The notes under the pieces: model-generated
Told to the model about the DNA's origin: nothing
What the model saw: only the letters and a program-made list of their open reading frames with translations
Databases searched by the model: none
Shown: positions 51,264 to 60,788 of the stretch, in pieces
How the letters are laid out: each line of letters begins with the position of its first letter
How positions within the stretch are numbered: position 1 is the first letter of the stretch
DNA from: Rhizobium sp. RU33A
GTDB taxonomy: Bacteria > Pseudomonadota > Alphaproteobacteria > Rhizobiales > Rhizobiaceae
Assembly (NCBI RefSeq): GCF_900156055.1
Contig: NZ_FTMQ01000002.1
Coordinates: 372,001 to 436,000 of the forward strand
Direction: 5' to 3'
Length of the DNA stretch: 64,000 nucleotides
Translations under genes and position numbers: made by a program

Positions 51264-52517
51264 ATGCGCAAATATTCGGTCTTTGCCGTTGTCCGTGAGG
51301 CCATGCGTGCCCACAAGGGATGGGAGGCTCAGTGGGTCTCTCCCGAGCCGCGGCAGTCCTATGACGTCATCATCATCGGTGCCGGCGGCCATGGCCTCGG
51401 CGCGGCCTATTATCTGGCCAAGGAACACGGCATCACCAATGTCGCCGTGATCGAGAAGGGCTGGCTCGGCGGTGGCAATACCGGTCGAAACACGACGATC
51501 ATCCGGTCCAATTATCTCTATGAAGAGAGCATGGACATCTACGAGCATTCGCTGAAGCTCTGGGAGGGCCTGTCGCAGGACCTCAATTATAATGTCATGT
51601 ATTCGCCGCGCGGCGTGATGATGCTGTCGCACAATGTGCATGACCAGCAGTCATTCAAGCGCCACGTCAATGCCAACAATCTCTATGGCATCGACAATGA
51701 ATGGCTGACGCCGGAGCAGGCCAAGGCATTTTGCCCGCCGCTCGATATCTCCAAATCGGCCCGCTATCCGATCAATGGTGCAGCGCTCCAGCGCCGCGGT
51801 GGCACGGCCCGCCATGATGCGGTTGCCTGGGGTTATGCGCGTGCAGCGTCCGATCGTGGCGTGCATATCATCCAGAACTGCGAAGTCACGGGGCTGCGTC
51901 GCGGCCCGAATGGTGAAGTGACCGGCGTTGATACGACAAAGGGCTTCATTGGCGCGAAAAAGGTCGGCGTCTCCGCGGCCGGCCATTCCTCCGTCGTCAT
52001 GGGCATGGCGGGCGTTCGCCTGCCGGTGCATTCGACGCCGCTGCAGGCGCTCGTCTCCGAGCCCTTGAAGCCGATCTTCCCCTGCGTGGTCATGTCGAAC
52101 ACCGTGCATGCCTATATATCGCAGTCGGACAAGGGCGAGTTGGTCATCGGTGCCGGTACCGACCAGTACAACTCCTACAGCCAGACCGGCGGCATGCAGA
52201 TCATCACGCATACGCTCGATGCCATCTGCGAGCTCTTCCCGATGTTCCGTCGTGTGAAGATGATGCGCCAGTGGGGCGGGATCACCGACAACACGGCCGA
52301 CCGTTCGCCGATCCAGAGCGTGACGCCGGTTCAAAACCTCTTCGTCAATGCCGGCTGGGGGACGGGCGGTTTCAAGGCGACGCCGGGCTCGGCCAACCTC
52401 TTTGCCCATCTCATCGCCAAGGGCGAGCCGCACCGGCTGGCCCAGGGTCTGACGCTCGACCGGTTCCGCACCGGCCGCCTCATCGACGAGGCAGCCGCCG
52501 CTGCCGTGGCGCACTGA
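51264..52517 (+). CDS. soxB: Sarcosine oxidase subunit beta
   Basis: A 417-residue flavoprotein subunit of heterotetrameric sarcosine oxidase, which demethylates sarcosine to glycine and passes the one-carbon unit to tetrahydrofolate. The FAD-binding GAGGHGLGAAYYLAKEHG (about residues 38-55) and NTGRNTTIIRSNYLYEES are family signatures; GWGTGGFKATPGSANLFAHL closes the FAD site. It is the first gene of the soxBDAG operon, with soxD starting 17 bases later. Confidence 0.96.
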   Translation: MRKYSVFAVVREAMRAHKGWEAQWVSPEPRQSYDVIIIGAGGHGLGAAYYLAKEHGITNVAVIEKGWLGGGNTGRNTTIIRSNYLYEESMDIYEHSLKLWEGLSQDLNYNVMYSPRGVMMLSHNVHDQQSFKRHVNANNLYGIDNEWLTPEQAKAFCPPLDISKSARYPINGAALQRRGGTARHDAVAWGYARAASDRGVHIIQNCEVTGLRRGPNGEVTGVDTTKGFIGAKKVGVSAAGHSSVVMGMAGVRLPVHSTPLQALVSEPLKPIFPCVVMSNTVHAYISQSDKGELVIGAGTDQYNSYSQTGGMQIITHTLDAICELFPMFRRVKMMRQWGGITDNTADRSPIQSVTPVQNLFVNAGWGTGGFKATPGSANLFAHLIAKGEPHRLAQGLTLDRFRTGRLIDEAAAAAVAH

Positions 52518-52534
52518 ATTAGGGATAGCCCAAC

Positions 52535-52855
52535 ATGCTGGTCATCAAATGCCCCTATTGCGAAGAAGAGCGCGCAGAGCTCGAGTTTCGCGCCGCCGGT
52601 GAAGCGCATATCGCGCGTCCTGCCAATATCTCAGCGATTTCCGACGAGGAATTCGTCGATTACTTCTTCCTGCGCGACAATCCGAAGGGTCTGATCTTCG
52701 AGCGCTGGCGCCATATCCATGGCTGCGGTCGCTTCTTCAACGCGGCCCGCGACACGATCTCCGACAAGATCCTGCTGACCTACAAGGCCGGTGAACCCAT
52801 GCCCGATCCCGCAACACTGGTTGCCCCGTCTGCCTCGAAGGGAGAAAAGGCATGA
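52535..52855 (+). CDS. soxD: Sarcosine oxidase subunit delta
   Basis: A 106-residue subunit carrying the structural zinc of the complex. Cys6 and Cys9 (IKCPYCEEE) with His59 and Cys63 (WRHIHGCGRFFN) are the expected zinc ligands. The family marker FVDYFFLRDNPKGLIFERW lies between them. Its stop overlaps the soxA start as ATGA. Confidence 0.96.
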   Translation: MLVIKCPYCEEERAELEFRAAGEAHIARPANISAISDEEFVDYFFLRDNPKGLIFERWRHIHGCGRFFNAARDTISDKILLTYKAGEPMPDPATLVAPSASKGEKA

Positions 52856-55845
52856 GCGCTGCCAACCGCATTCCCGGCAAGGGCCGCCTGACGCCGGCGC
52901 TCACTGCCCGCTTCACCATCGATGGCCGCACGCTGACGGCTTACGAAGGCGATACCGTCGCGTCTGCCATGATCGCCAACGGCATGCATCTCGCCGGCCG
53001 CTCGTTCAAGTATCACCGTCCGCGCGGCATCCTGACCGCAGGTCCGGAAGAGCCGAATGCGCTGCTCGACGTTTCGCGGGACGCTGCCCGCCGCCAGCCG
53101 AATGTGCGGGCGACCGTGCAGGAAGTCTTCGACGGCATGAAGATCGAGACGCAGAACCGCTGGCCGTCGCTGTCGCTCGACATCGGCGAGGTCAACAACC
53201 TGCTGTCGCCCTTCTTCGCCGCCGGCTTCTACTACAAGACCTTCATGTGGCCGAAGGCTGCCTGGCACCAGATCTATGAACCCTTCATCCGTCGTGCGGC
53301 CGGTCTCGGCCATGCGCCGAAGGAGGCCGATCCGGACCATTACGCCAACCGCTACGCCCATTGCGACGTGCTGGTGATCGGTGGCGGTGCCGCCGGTCTG
53401 GCGTCGGCACTGGCTGCCGCCCAGACGGGCGTGCGCGTGATGATCGTTGACGAGCAGCCGGAAATGGGCGGTGCCTTCCACTTCGACACGGGCGCTACCG
53501 TTGACGGTCAGAGCGGCTGGGACTGGGCGCAGGCGACCGTCGCCAAGCTGAAGGCCATGTCCAACGTCACCGTGCTCTCCCGCACCACGGCGTTTGGCTA
53601 CCACAACCACAATTATGTGGCGCTGGTCGAACGTGTGACTGACCACATTGCCAAGCCGTCAAAGGACCAGCCGCGCGAGCGGCTGTGGCAGGTCCGCGCC
53701 AAGCGCGTGATCATCGCCAGCGGTTCGATCGAACGCCATATGGTGTTCGCCAACAACGACCGCCCGGGCATCATGCTGGCCTCTGCCGGCCGCACCTATC
53801 TCAACCATTTCGGCGTCGCCGTCGGTGCCAAGGTCGCTGTCTATACGGCGCATGACTCGGCCTATGAAGCCGCGATCGATCTGAAGAAGGCGGGCATCTC
53901 CGTGCCTGTCATCGTCGATGCGCGCGAAAAGCCGGGCGAGGGTGTTCTCGCCCAGGCCCGCGCACTCGGCATCGAGGTGCTGACCGGCCACGGCGTGGTC
54001 GACACGGCTGGCCGTCTCCGCGTCCGCTCGATCACCGTTCGCCGCAATGGTGGCGGCTCCTCCCGCAAGATCGAGGTCGATTCGCTTCTGATGTGCGCCG
54101 GCTGGACACCGTCCGTGCACATGTTCTCGCAGTCGCGCGGCAAGCTGAAATATGACGCCGCAAACGACCGTTTCCTGCCTGATATCTACGTGCAGGATTG
54201 CGTCTCCGTCGGTGGCTGCAACGGTACTGACGACCTGCAGGCGCTGCTCGACGAGGCGACCGCTGCCGGTCTCTCCTCGGCCAAGGCTGCGGGTGCGACC
54301 GAAACGCCAGCCGTCTCGCTGTCAGGCGCCAATGCACACGCCTGGACCGGTGGCATGATTGGGGCTGCCGAAGGGGCTGGCCGTGATGACAACGTCAAGG
54401 CCTTTGTCGATTTCCAGCACGATGTCTGCGCCAAGGACATTCGCCTTGCCGTGCGCGAGGGCATGCATTCGATCGAGCATATCAAGCGCTTCACGACCAA
54501 CGGCATGGCGTCCGACCAGGGGAAGCTCTCCAACATGCATGGCCTCGCCATTGCGGCGGAAGTGCTTGGCAAGGAGATCCCGCAGGTCGGTCTCACCACC
54601 TTCCGCGCACCCTATACGCCTGTGACCTTCGGCACGCTGATCAACCATTCGCGTGATGCGCTGTTTGATCCGACCCGCAAGACGCCGATGCATGCCTATG
54701 AAGTCTCCCAAGGTGCCGTCTATGAAGATGTCGGCAACTGGAAGCGCGCCTGGTATTACCCGAAGGCGGGCGAAGACATGCATGCCGCCGTCAACCGCGA
54801 AGGCAAGACGGTTCGTGAGGCCGCCGGTGTGTTCAACGCCTCGACGCTCGGCAAGATCGAGGTTGTCGGTCCTGACGCTGCCGAGTTCCTGAACCTGATG
54901 TACACCAATGCCTGGGACACGCTGAAGCCGGGCAAGGCGCGCTATGGCATCATGACGCGCGAAGACGGCTTCATCTATGACGATGGCGTCGTCGGGCGCC
55001 TGGCCGAGGATCGCTTCCACGTGACCACCACGACGGGCGGTGCGCCACGCGTCATGCACCACATGGAAGACTATCTGCAGACGGAATTCCCGCATCTGAA
55101 AGTCTGGCTGACCTCAACGACCGAGCAGTGGGCGGTCATCGCCGTCCAGGGTCCGAAGGCGCGCGACATCATCGCGCCTTTCGTCGAGGGCATCGATATC
55201 TCGAACGAGGCCTTCCCCCATATGAGCGTGGCCGAGGGCACGTTCTGCGGCGTGCCGACGCGTCTCTTCCGCGTGTCGTTCACCGGTGAACTCGGCTTCG
55301 AAGTCAATGTGCCTGCCGATTTCGGCGCTGACGTCTTCAGACAAATCTGGGAACGGGCCCAGTCGCTCGGTGCCTGCCTCTATGGCACCGAGACCATGCA
55401 TGTGCTGCGCGCCGAGAAGGGCTATATAATCGTCGGTCAGGACACCGACGGCACGCTGACGGCTGACGATGCCGGCCTTTCCTGGGCGGTGTCGAAGAAG
55501 AAGACCGATTTCGTCGGCATTCGCGGCATGAAGCGTCCGGATCTGGTCAAGGAAGGCCGCAAGCAGCTCGTCGGCATCTTCACCAAGGATCCGAACGAAG
55601 TGCTGGAAGAGGGCGCGCAGATCGTCGCCAACCCGAACCAGCCGAAGCCGATGACCATGCTCGGCCACGTGACCTCGTCCTACTGGTCGGAAAACCTCGG
55701 TCGCTCGATCGCGATCGCCATGGTGGCCGGTGGCCGCGCCCGCATGGGTGAGACGCTTTACGTGCCGATGAAGGACAAGACCATCGCGGTCGAAGTGACC
55801 GACATGGTGTTCGTTGACAAGGAAGGAGGCCGCATCCATGGCTGA
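52852..55845 (+). CDS. soxA: Sarcosine oxidase subunit alpha
   Basis: A 997-residue multidomain subunit. The N-terminal ferredoxin-like part (YEGDTVASAMIANGMHLAGR, about residues 26-45) is followed by an NAD/FAD-binding domain with VLVIGGGAAGLASAL (about 173-187) and a second dinucleotide region (VAVYTAHDSAYEAAI). From about 610 it is a GcvT-like tetrahydrofolate-binding domain (NLMYTNAWDTLKPGKARYG), which makes 5,10-methylene-tetrahydrofolate. Length is normal for the family. Its end overlaps soxG by eight bases. Confidence 0.96.
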   Translation: MSAANRIPGKGRLTPALTARFTIDGRTLTAYEGDTVASAMIANGMHLAGRSFKYHRPRGILTAGPEEPNALLDVSRDAARRQPNVRATVQEVFDGMKIETQNRWPSLSLDIGEVNNLLSPFFAAGFYYKTFMWPKAAWHQIYEPFIRRAAGLGHAPKEADPDHYANRYAHCDVLVIGGGAAGLASALAAAQTGVRVMIVDEQPEMGGAFHFDTGATVDGQSGWDWAQATVAKLKAMSNVTVLSRTTAFGYHNHNYVALVERVTDHIAKPSKDQPRERLWQVRAKRVIIASGSIERHMVFANNDRPGIMLASAGRTYLNHFGVAVGAKVAVYTAHDSAYEAAIDLKKAGISVPVIVDAREKPGEGVLAQARALGIEVLTGHGVVDTAGRLRVRSITVRRNGGGSSRKIEVDSLLMCAGWTPSVHMFSQSRGKLKYDAANDRFLPDIYVQDCVSVGGCNGTDDLQALLDEATAAGLSSAKAAGATETPAVSLSGANAHAWTGGMIGAAEGAGRDDNVKAFVDFQHDVCAKDIRLAVREGMHSIEHIKRFTTNGMASDQGKLSNMHGLAIAAEVLGKEIPQVGLTTFRAPYTPVTFGTLINHSRDALFDPTRKTPMHAYEVSQGAVYEDVGNWKRAWYYPKAGEDMHAAVNREGKTVREAAGVFNASTLGKIEVVGPDAAEFLNLMYTNAWDTLKPGKARYGIMTREDGFIYDDGVVGRLAEDRFHVTTTTGGAPRVMHHMEDYLQTEFPHLKVWLTSTTEQWAVIAVQGPKARDIIAPFVEGIDISNEAFPHMSVAEGTFCGVPTRLFRVSFTGELGFEVNVPADFGADVFRQIWERAQSLGACLYGTETMHVLRAEKGYIIVGQDTDGTLTADDAGLSWAVSKKKTDFVGIRGMKRPDLVKEGRKQLVGIFTKDPNEVLEEGAQIVANPNQPKPMTMLGHVTSSYWSENLGRSIAIAMVAGGRARMGETLYVPMKDKTIAVEVTDMVFVDKEGGRIHG

Positions 55846-56392
55846 TATGTCTGTTGCAGAGCGCAAGACCGTTCTCGCCGGCTTCCACGGCGGCAGCGCC
55901 AAGGTGCGGCTGACGCCAGCGCTTCCCGCCACCCGCGTGTCGCTGCGCGCTGGTGCCGATGCGGTCGCCGGCCTCTCCAAGACGCTCGGTCTCAAGCTGC
56001 CGACAAAGCCGAAGACGTCTGCCTCGGCCAAGGGCCGCACGGCCTTCTGGATCGGCCCGGACGAATGGTTCCTGATCGACGAGAAAGGTGACACGCTGAT
56101 GGCCGACTGCGCCGCCTCCGGCGTGGTTCATTCGGCGACTGATATCTCCCACCGGAACACGGCGATCATCGTCTCGGGGCCGGCTGCCGCCGATACGCTG
56201 AACGCTGCCTGCCCGCTGGATCTGTCGCTCGCGGCCTTCCCGGTTGGCGCCGTCACGCGCACTGTGTTCGGCAAGATCGAGATCATCCTTTACCGGGTCG
56301 AGGAAGAGACGTTCCGGGTCGAATGCTGGCGGTCGTTTGCGGAGTATGCGTTTGGAATGCTGGCCGAGGGCGCGGAGGATGCCTCTCTCTGA
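55838..56392 (+). CDS. soxG: Sarcosine oxidase subunit gamma
   Basis: A 184-residue subunit with a GcvT-like fold: KGRTAFWIGPDEWFLIDEKG, HSATDISHRNTAIIVSGPAA and LNAACPLDLSLAAFPVGA are recognisable. The ATG at 55838 follows AAGGAGGCCGCATCC; a TTG at 55814 is not needed. It ends the operon and is followed by a strong terminator. The usual glyA or purU neighbours are not seen here. Confidence 0.95.
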   Translation: MADMSVAERKTVLAGFHGGSAKVRLTPALPATRVSLRAGADAVAGLSKTLGLKLPTKPKTSASAKGRTAFWIGPDEWFLIDEKGDTLMADCAASGVVHSATDISHRNTAIIVSGPAAADTLNAACPLDLSLAAFPVGAVTRTVFGKIEIILYRVEEETFRVECWRSFAEYAFGMLAEGAEDASL

Positions 56393-56420
56393 GGGGCGGG
56401 GTGTTTATAAGGGTTTGGGG

Positions 56421-56444
56421 AGGCCGGGGTGACCCGGCCTTTTT
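56421..56444 (+). terminator. Terminator of the sox operon
   Basis: AGGCCGGG, loop GTGA, CCCGGCCT followed by TTTT: a perfect eight-base stem. Confidence 0.85.
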
Positions 56445-56526
56445 GCGTTTGGGGGCTGATCTCGCTTCGGTCGGCTCCGCATGGTATTGTGCGAGCCGAC
56501 ACACCAGAGCAAGGAGGTCAAATCCA

Positions 56527-56796
56527 ATGAGATCCTTTGGACAAGAGACCCTGAAGGCCGTGGACGATCTGGTTGAGATCGGCGGTTTTGCGTCGGCGGA
56601 CGAGGCTGTGCTTGCCGCAATCGGGGCATGGCACCAAGCGGCGGATGATCCTGCTCAACGCCTTGAGGCCATTCGGCTGAGGGTTCGTCGCTCGATCGAT
56701 GATCCTCGTGCGAGCCTCAGCATTGACGAGGTCGATGCTGCGCTTGACGAGATGATGGCCGAGGCGCGACCGGTGTCGGGACGTGCGGCGCGCTAA
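56527..56796 (+). CDS. ParD/CopG-like antitoxin
   Basis: An 89-residue protein with a ribbon-helix-helix-like N-terminus (ETLKAVDDLVEIGGFASADEAV, first 20 residues from E7) and an acidic helical tail. AAGGAGGTCAAATCC precedes the ATG. The next gene, a RelE/ParE-like toxin, starts inside its last codons (14-base overlap), the common arrangement of a type II toxin-antitoxin pair. The long frame to 56323 belongs to soxG and its terminator. Confidence 0.8.
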   Translation: MRSFGQETLKAVDDLVEIGGFASADEAVLAAIGAWHQAADDPAQRLEAIRLRVRRSIDDPRASLSIDEVDAALDEMMAEARPVSGRAAR

Positions 56797-57097
56797 GGTC
56801 CGTTTTCGCCCCGAGGCGTTGAGCGATCTTCGAGACATATTCTTGTTCGTGCTGCCGCTCAGCCAATCGCCTGTGACTGCAAGACGCTATGTTGGTCGTA
56901 TTCGTGCGCGCTGCGAGAAGATCGGTGATGCGCCCTACGGCGGAGTGTCGAGAGATGACTTGGCCCCTGGGCTGCGCATGGTGCCATTCGAACATAGTGC
57001 CGTCGTGCTCTACCTCATGGACGAGAGCGACGTGGTGATCACCAACATATTCTACGGACGCCGAAACTACGCGGCTCTGTTCAGTTCAGCCAGTTGA
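56783..57097 (+). CDS. RelE/ParE-family toxin
   Basis: A 104-residue toxin starting at GTG. It shows VRFRPEALSDLRDIFLFVLP, the usual ParE N-terminal strand-helix, PYGGVSRDDLAPGLRMVPF in the middle and IFYGRRNYAALF at the end, where ParE proteins have a conserved Arg-rich GRRxxxxL motif. ParE toxins poison gyrase and RelE toxins cut mRNA on ribosomes; ParE fits better. The end overlaps the convergent DUF2332 gene by 12 bases. Confidence 0.88.
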   Translation: MRRAKVRFRPEALSDLRDIFLFVLPLSQSPVTARRYVGRIRARCEKIGDAPYGGVSRDDLAPGLRMVPFEHSAVVLYLMDESDVVITNIFYGRRNYAALFSSAS

Positions 57098-58153
57098 GCC
57101 TTCCCATCCCACCCACTTCACCCACCGCCCGTGAAAATCCGCCCGGCCAATCTCGCGGGTTTCCCCTGTCGGCCAAAGCGTGAGCAGGAGTGCCGCCCCC
57201 TCCGGCTTGCCATCGGCCTCAAGCTGCAGGCGCGCCAGCGGTGCGGCTTCCGTCGCGCGGTCGCCGGCTTCAGCGATCAGGGCTTCGCCTTCCGACTTCA
57301 GCGCCGGCGGCAGATATTGCCAGGCGATGGTGTGGTAGATCACATGGGTCGTGCCCGGATGCGGCGTTGTCAAACGCTTCCGCAGCCAGTCGATGGCGTC
57401 GGCCTTCTCCACCTTCAGGCCGCTTTCGGTAGCCATTTCAAGGGCCGCTACCGTGCGGTCGAGGCGGTCCTGCTGGTCGGCCCAGATATAGGAGAAGAGC
57501 CGAAGGCGGTCGTCTTCTGAAGATGGGTCGAGCGGGTTCAGGTCGCAGCCGGCGCGTTCGGCCACCTCGACATTTGCATCTGGCGGCGGCGGGCCTTCCC
57601 AGCGAGGGGCGAGGTCCATCGGTGAGGTATTGCCCCAGCTGAAATCACCGAGGCGGTAGGCGTAGCGATCCCATTGCAGGTTGAGCCCGGCGCTGGCCCC
57701 AACTTCCGACAGGATCAGCGGTTTGCCGGTCAGCGCAGCGATCGTCAGGAAACCGGGGAGCAGGGCGGAGGAGCGGCGTACCTCGTTGGTCTGCGGCGCT
57801 GATTTCAGTCGCTCCAGGATAAAGGCTTCGTCCCGGCGCAACGCAGCCTCGATTGCGGCCCAGAGCGTATCGTCGTCGACGGCATGGGGCGAGTAAACGC
57901 TTGCGAGTGCAGGGTCTTGGCCGGAGCGCACAATGGTGTGAAGCGTGCCGGCCAGCCTGAGCGCGAGCGCATCGCCGGTGCCGTCAGGATTCCCCGGCCA
58001 ACCGAGGATCACGGCGCCGACCCTCGTGTCGTCCGTCAACCGCTCTGCGGCGAGCGTACAAATGCGGGCGGTGAAGGGGGAGCCGAGATCGGCGCAGGCT
58101 TTCGCCTGACGGAGGAAACTCTGGCGGATGAGCTCGCTGCGGTCGTCACTCAT
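57086..58153 (-). CDS. DUF2332-family protein
   Basis: A 355-residue cytoplasmic protein. It has the family marks FLRQAKACADLGSPFTARIC at the N-terminus, NEVRRSSALLPGFLTIAALTG then LSEVGASAGLNLQWDRYAYR (about residues 145-165), and ERAGCDLNPLDPSSEDDRLRL. The GASAGLNL segment looks like the nucleotide-binding loop of a methyltransferase-like fold, but no activity is established for the family. Confidence 0.85.
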   Translation of the reverse strand: MSDDRSELIRQSFLRQAKACADLGSPFTARICTLAAERLTDDTRVGAVILGWPGNPDGTGDALALRLAGTLHTIVRSGQDPALASVYSPHAVDDDTLWAAIEAALRRDEAFILERLKSAPQTNEVRRSSALLPGFLTIAALTGKPLILSEVGASAGLNLQWDRYAYRLGDFSWGNTSPMDLAPRWEGPPPPDANVEVAERAGCDLNPLDPSSEDDRLRLFSYIWADQQDRLDRTVAALEMATESGLKVEKADAIDWLRKRLTTPHPGTTHVIYHTIAWQYLPPALKSEGEALIAEAGDRATEAAPLARLQLEADGKPEGAALLLTLWPTGETREIGRADFHGRWVKWVGWEGSTG

Positions 58154-58172
58154 CGTCGCAGTGCCTCTCGTG

Positions 58173-58661
58173 TCAGACGTCCTCCGGACGGTCCTTGGGG
58201 TCGAACTGGGAGATGGTGATCCAGTTGGCTGTCAAGGCCGGCTTTCGCTCGTCCTCAATTTCGACCGTCACCTCATAGGTGTTCATCAGCATGCCGGCGC
58301 CGCGAAAACGGGCTTCCGCGAGCTTGAAAGAGCCCCGGATGCGTTTTCCGGTTTTCACCGGAGACATGAAGCGCAGCTTGTCGAAGCCGTAGTTGATGCC
58401 AAGCGTCTGTTCACGGATCTTGGGCAGACAATTGTAGTTCATTGCGGAGAGCAGTGAGACGGTCAGAAAACCATGGGCGATGGTGCCGCCGAAGGGCGTC
58501 TCTGCGGCAGCCCGGACGGGGTCGGTGTGGATGAACTGGTGGTCCATGGTGGCGCCGGCGAAAGCGTCGATCATCGGTTGGTCAACCGTGATCCAGTCCG
58601 ATACCCCGACAATCGTACCGACGAGGCCCGGCACGTCCTTCAGTGAAATCTCTTGCGGCAT
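58173..58661 (-). CDS. MaoC-like hydratase, NodN homologue
   Basis: A 162-residue hot-dog-fold protein of the MaoC/NodN group, (R)-specific enoyl-CoA hydratase-like. The catalytic Asp and His are in FAGATMDHQFIHTDPVRA (about residues 36-53), followed by TPFGGTIAHGFLTVSLLSAM, which is characteristic of NodN-like proteins. The frame reaches back to 58775, but MPQEISLKDVPG gives the family length. No nod genes are near, so it is probably a chromosomal housekeeping or polyester/fatty-acid enzyme. Confidence 0.9.
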   Translation of the reverse strand: MPQEISLKDVPGLVGTIVGVSDWITVDQPMIDAFAGATMDHQFIHTDPVRAAAETPFGGTIAHGFLTVSLLSAMNYNCLPKIREQTLGINYGFDKLRFMSPVKTGKRIRGSFKLAEARFRGAGMLMNTYEVTVEIEDERKPALTANWITISQFDPKDRPEDV

Positions 58662-58749
58662 GAAAAGAACCTGATCCTTCAATAATTCCCGCAGGCTACA
58701 GCCGCTTGATGTCATGAGGAAGAGGCTAACGTCACTGCTGGGGAAAAAC

Positions 58750-60708
58750 TCAGGTTTCGATCCAGAAATCGACACTGCGCGGCTTCACCGTCAGTCTGGC
58801 GGCGCTGCGCCCGGGCTCGAGGCGGCGCCATTTGCGCTTGTCGTGTACGGGGAGCGCGAAGTCCCTCGGCTCAGGGGTACGATTGAAGAGCACGGCAACA
58901 TGGCAGTCCTTGGCCGTCTCGCGGTCGATGCCGGCGAGCACCATGGCGAAGGCACCGAGGTCGGGCGTTTCCCAGTCGGCGATTGTCATCGGCAGACCGT
59001 CAGTGTTCAGCCAGGTCACATCGCCTTCGCCGGTCAGAACACTGGTGTCCATGAAGCAGGAGAAACGCTGGCGCATGGCGGCAAGGCGGGCGGTGGTCTC
59101 GATCAGCTCTTCATCCGCCTTCGACCAGTCGAGCCATGTGAGCGGGTTGTCCTGACAATAGGCATTGTTGTTGCCGCCTTGGCTGCGCCCGAACTCGTCG
59201 CCCGCCGTCACCATGACGGCCCCCCGGCTGGCAAACAGTGTCGAGAGCAGGGCTTCGACATCCTGCCGGCGCTTCTTCAGGATCGCCTTGTCAGAGCTTT
59301 CGCCCTCGACGCCATTGTTCCAGGAATGGTTCTCGTTGTGGCCGTCGCGGTTTTGCTCGCCATTCGCCTCGTTGTGCTTGTGTTCGTATGAGACGAGGTC
59401 ATAGAGCGAAAAGCCGTCATGGGCGCAGATGAAGTTGACGCTGCGGGTCTGGCCGTGGCCGTCATGGGCGAAGAGATCGGCGGAGCCAGCAAGCGCGTTT
59501 GCGAGATCGCCTGTCGTTCCACCATCGCCGCGCCAATGGCGGCGGAAGGTATCGCGGGCGCGGTCGTTCCATTCGAGAAAGGCGGGCGGGAAGCGGCCGA
59601 GCTGATAGCCGCCGGGGCCGATGTCCCAGGGTTCGGCAATCAGGATGCGATCTTCCAGCACTTCGTCGTCGAGGATGGCCTTCAGCGTCGGGGCGTCGTG
59701 ATGAAAACCGTCCCAATGCCGGCCCATGATCGGGGCGAGGTCGAAGCGGAAACCGTCGACGCCGGCCGAAAGCACGAAGTGGCGCAGCGTATCGACGATC
59801 AATCGCCGCACGAAGGGATGGTCGCAGGCCAGCGTGTTGCCGCAGCCGGTGTCATTGACCAGGGTGCCCGGATCATCCGCGACATGGCGGAAGAGGGAGC
59901 GGTTGTCGATGCCGCGCAGAGACAGCGTCGTGCCGTGGACGTCGCTTTCACCGGTGTGGTTGAAAACGAGGTCGAGGATGACGCCAATGCCTTCGGCATG
60001 CAGGGCGGCAACCGTCTCGCGTAATTCTTTCACACCGCCGGGCACGAGGCGCGGGTCGAGCGCCATCATCGCGACGGGGTTGTAGCCCCAGCTGTTGGTG
60101 AGGCCGAGGGGGGGCAGATGCCGCTCGTCGATCCAGGCGGTGATCGGCATCAGTTCGACCATGTCGACGCCGATGCGACGCAGATGGGAGAGGACGGCGG
60201 GGTGGGCGAGGGCCGCGAGTGTTCCGCGTTGGGATTCGGGCACGTCCGGATGCAGCATAGTCAGCGCCTTGACGTTGACCTCATAGATAAAGCCGGTGCG
60301 CTCGCCGAGCGGCATCATCGGCTTCAGCTGCTTATGTGCCTTGAGGACCGCCTTGGGCATCAGGGCGGCTGTGTCGACGCCGAACTGGCCAAGGCGTGCG
60401 TCGTAAACGAAGGGGCGGTCCAACTCGGTGGCGTAAGGGTCGACCAGCAGCTTGGATGGATCGTACCAGTGCCCTTGCGCCGGGTCATAGGGGCCGTGGA
60501 TGCGGAAACCGTAGCGGGCGCCTTCCTTCAAACCCTCGACGAAGACATGATGCACATCGCCTTCGCCACGCGCCATCGAAAGGCGAGCCAGTTCGGCCCC
60601 GCCGCTGGTGTCGAAGAGGCAGAGCTCCACGCGTTCGGCATGATGCGACCAGAGGCGGATATCGGCACCCGTCTTGCCGATGATGGCTCCGAGCATCGGC
60701 TTGGTCAT
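58750..60708 (-). CDS. glgX: Glycogen debranching enzyme
   Basis: A 652-residue GH13 enzyme that cleaves alpha-1,6 branches left by phosphorylase in glycogen breakdown. N-terminal carbohydrate-binding module, then the catalytic barrel: nucleophile Asp in VDGFRFDLAPI (about residue 310), acid/base Glu in ILIAEPWDIG, and FICAHDGFSLYDLVSYEHK. GDEFGRSQGGNNNAYCQDN is a GlgX hallmark. In related Rhizobiaceae glgX directly follows pgm in the glycogen operon; here the ars cluster stands between. Confidence 0.95.
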   Translation of the reverse strand: MTKPMLGAIIGKTGADIRLWSHHAERVELCLFDTSGGAELARLSMARGEGDVHHVFVEGLKEGARYGFRIHGPYDPAQGHWYDPSKLLVDPYATELDRPFVYDARLGQFGVDTAALMPKAVLKAHKQLKPMMPLGERTGFIYEVNVKALTMLHPDVPESQRGTLAALAHPAVLSHLRRIGVDMVELMPITAWIDERHLPPLGLTNSWGYNPVAMMALDPRLVPGGVKELRETVAALHAEGIGVILDLVFNHTGESDVHGTTLSLRGIDNRSLFRHVADDPGTLVNDTGCGNTLACDHPFVRRLIVDTLRHFVLSAGVDGFRFDLAPIMGRHWDGFHHDAPTLKAILDDEVLEDRILIAEPWDIGPGGYQLGRFPPAFLEWNDRARDTFRRHWRGDGGTTGDLANALAGSADLFAHDGHGQTRSVNFICAHDGFSLYDLVSYEHKHNEANGEQNRDGHNENHSWNNGVEGESSDKAILKKRRQDVEALLSTLFASRGAVMVTAGDEFGRSQGGNNNAYCQDNPLTWLDWSKADEELIETTARLAAMRQRFSCFMDTSVLTGEGDVTWLNTDGLPMTIADWETPDLGAFAMVLAGIDRETAKDCHVAVLFNRTPEPRDFALPVHDKRKWRRLEPGRSAARLTVKPRSVDFWIET

Positions 60709-60733
60709 TTGGTGCCTCGTGGTCCGGTTGATT

Positions 60734-60765
60734 CGCTCGCCTGATGGAACAATAGCAGGCGAGCG
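60734..60765. terminator. Inverted repeat between arsH and glgX
   Basis: CGCTCGCCTG and CAGGCGAGCG are perfect ten-base arms around a 12-base loop in the 80-base gap. There is no T run in either direction, so it would be a weak terminator or an attenuator between the ars genes and glgX. Confidence 0.45.
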
Positions 60766-60788
60766 ATCTTCGGCCAGAGCGGTTGCGC

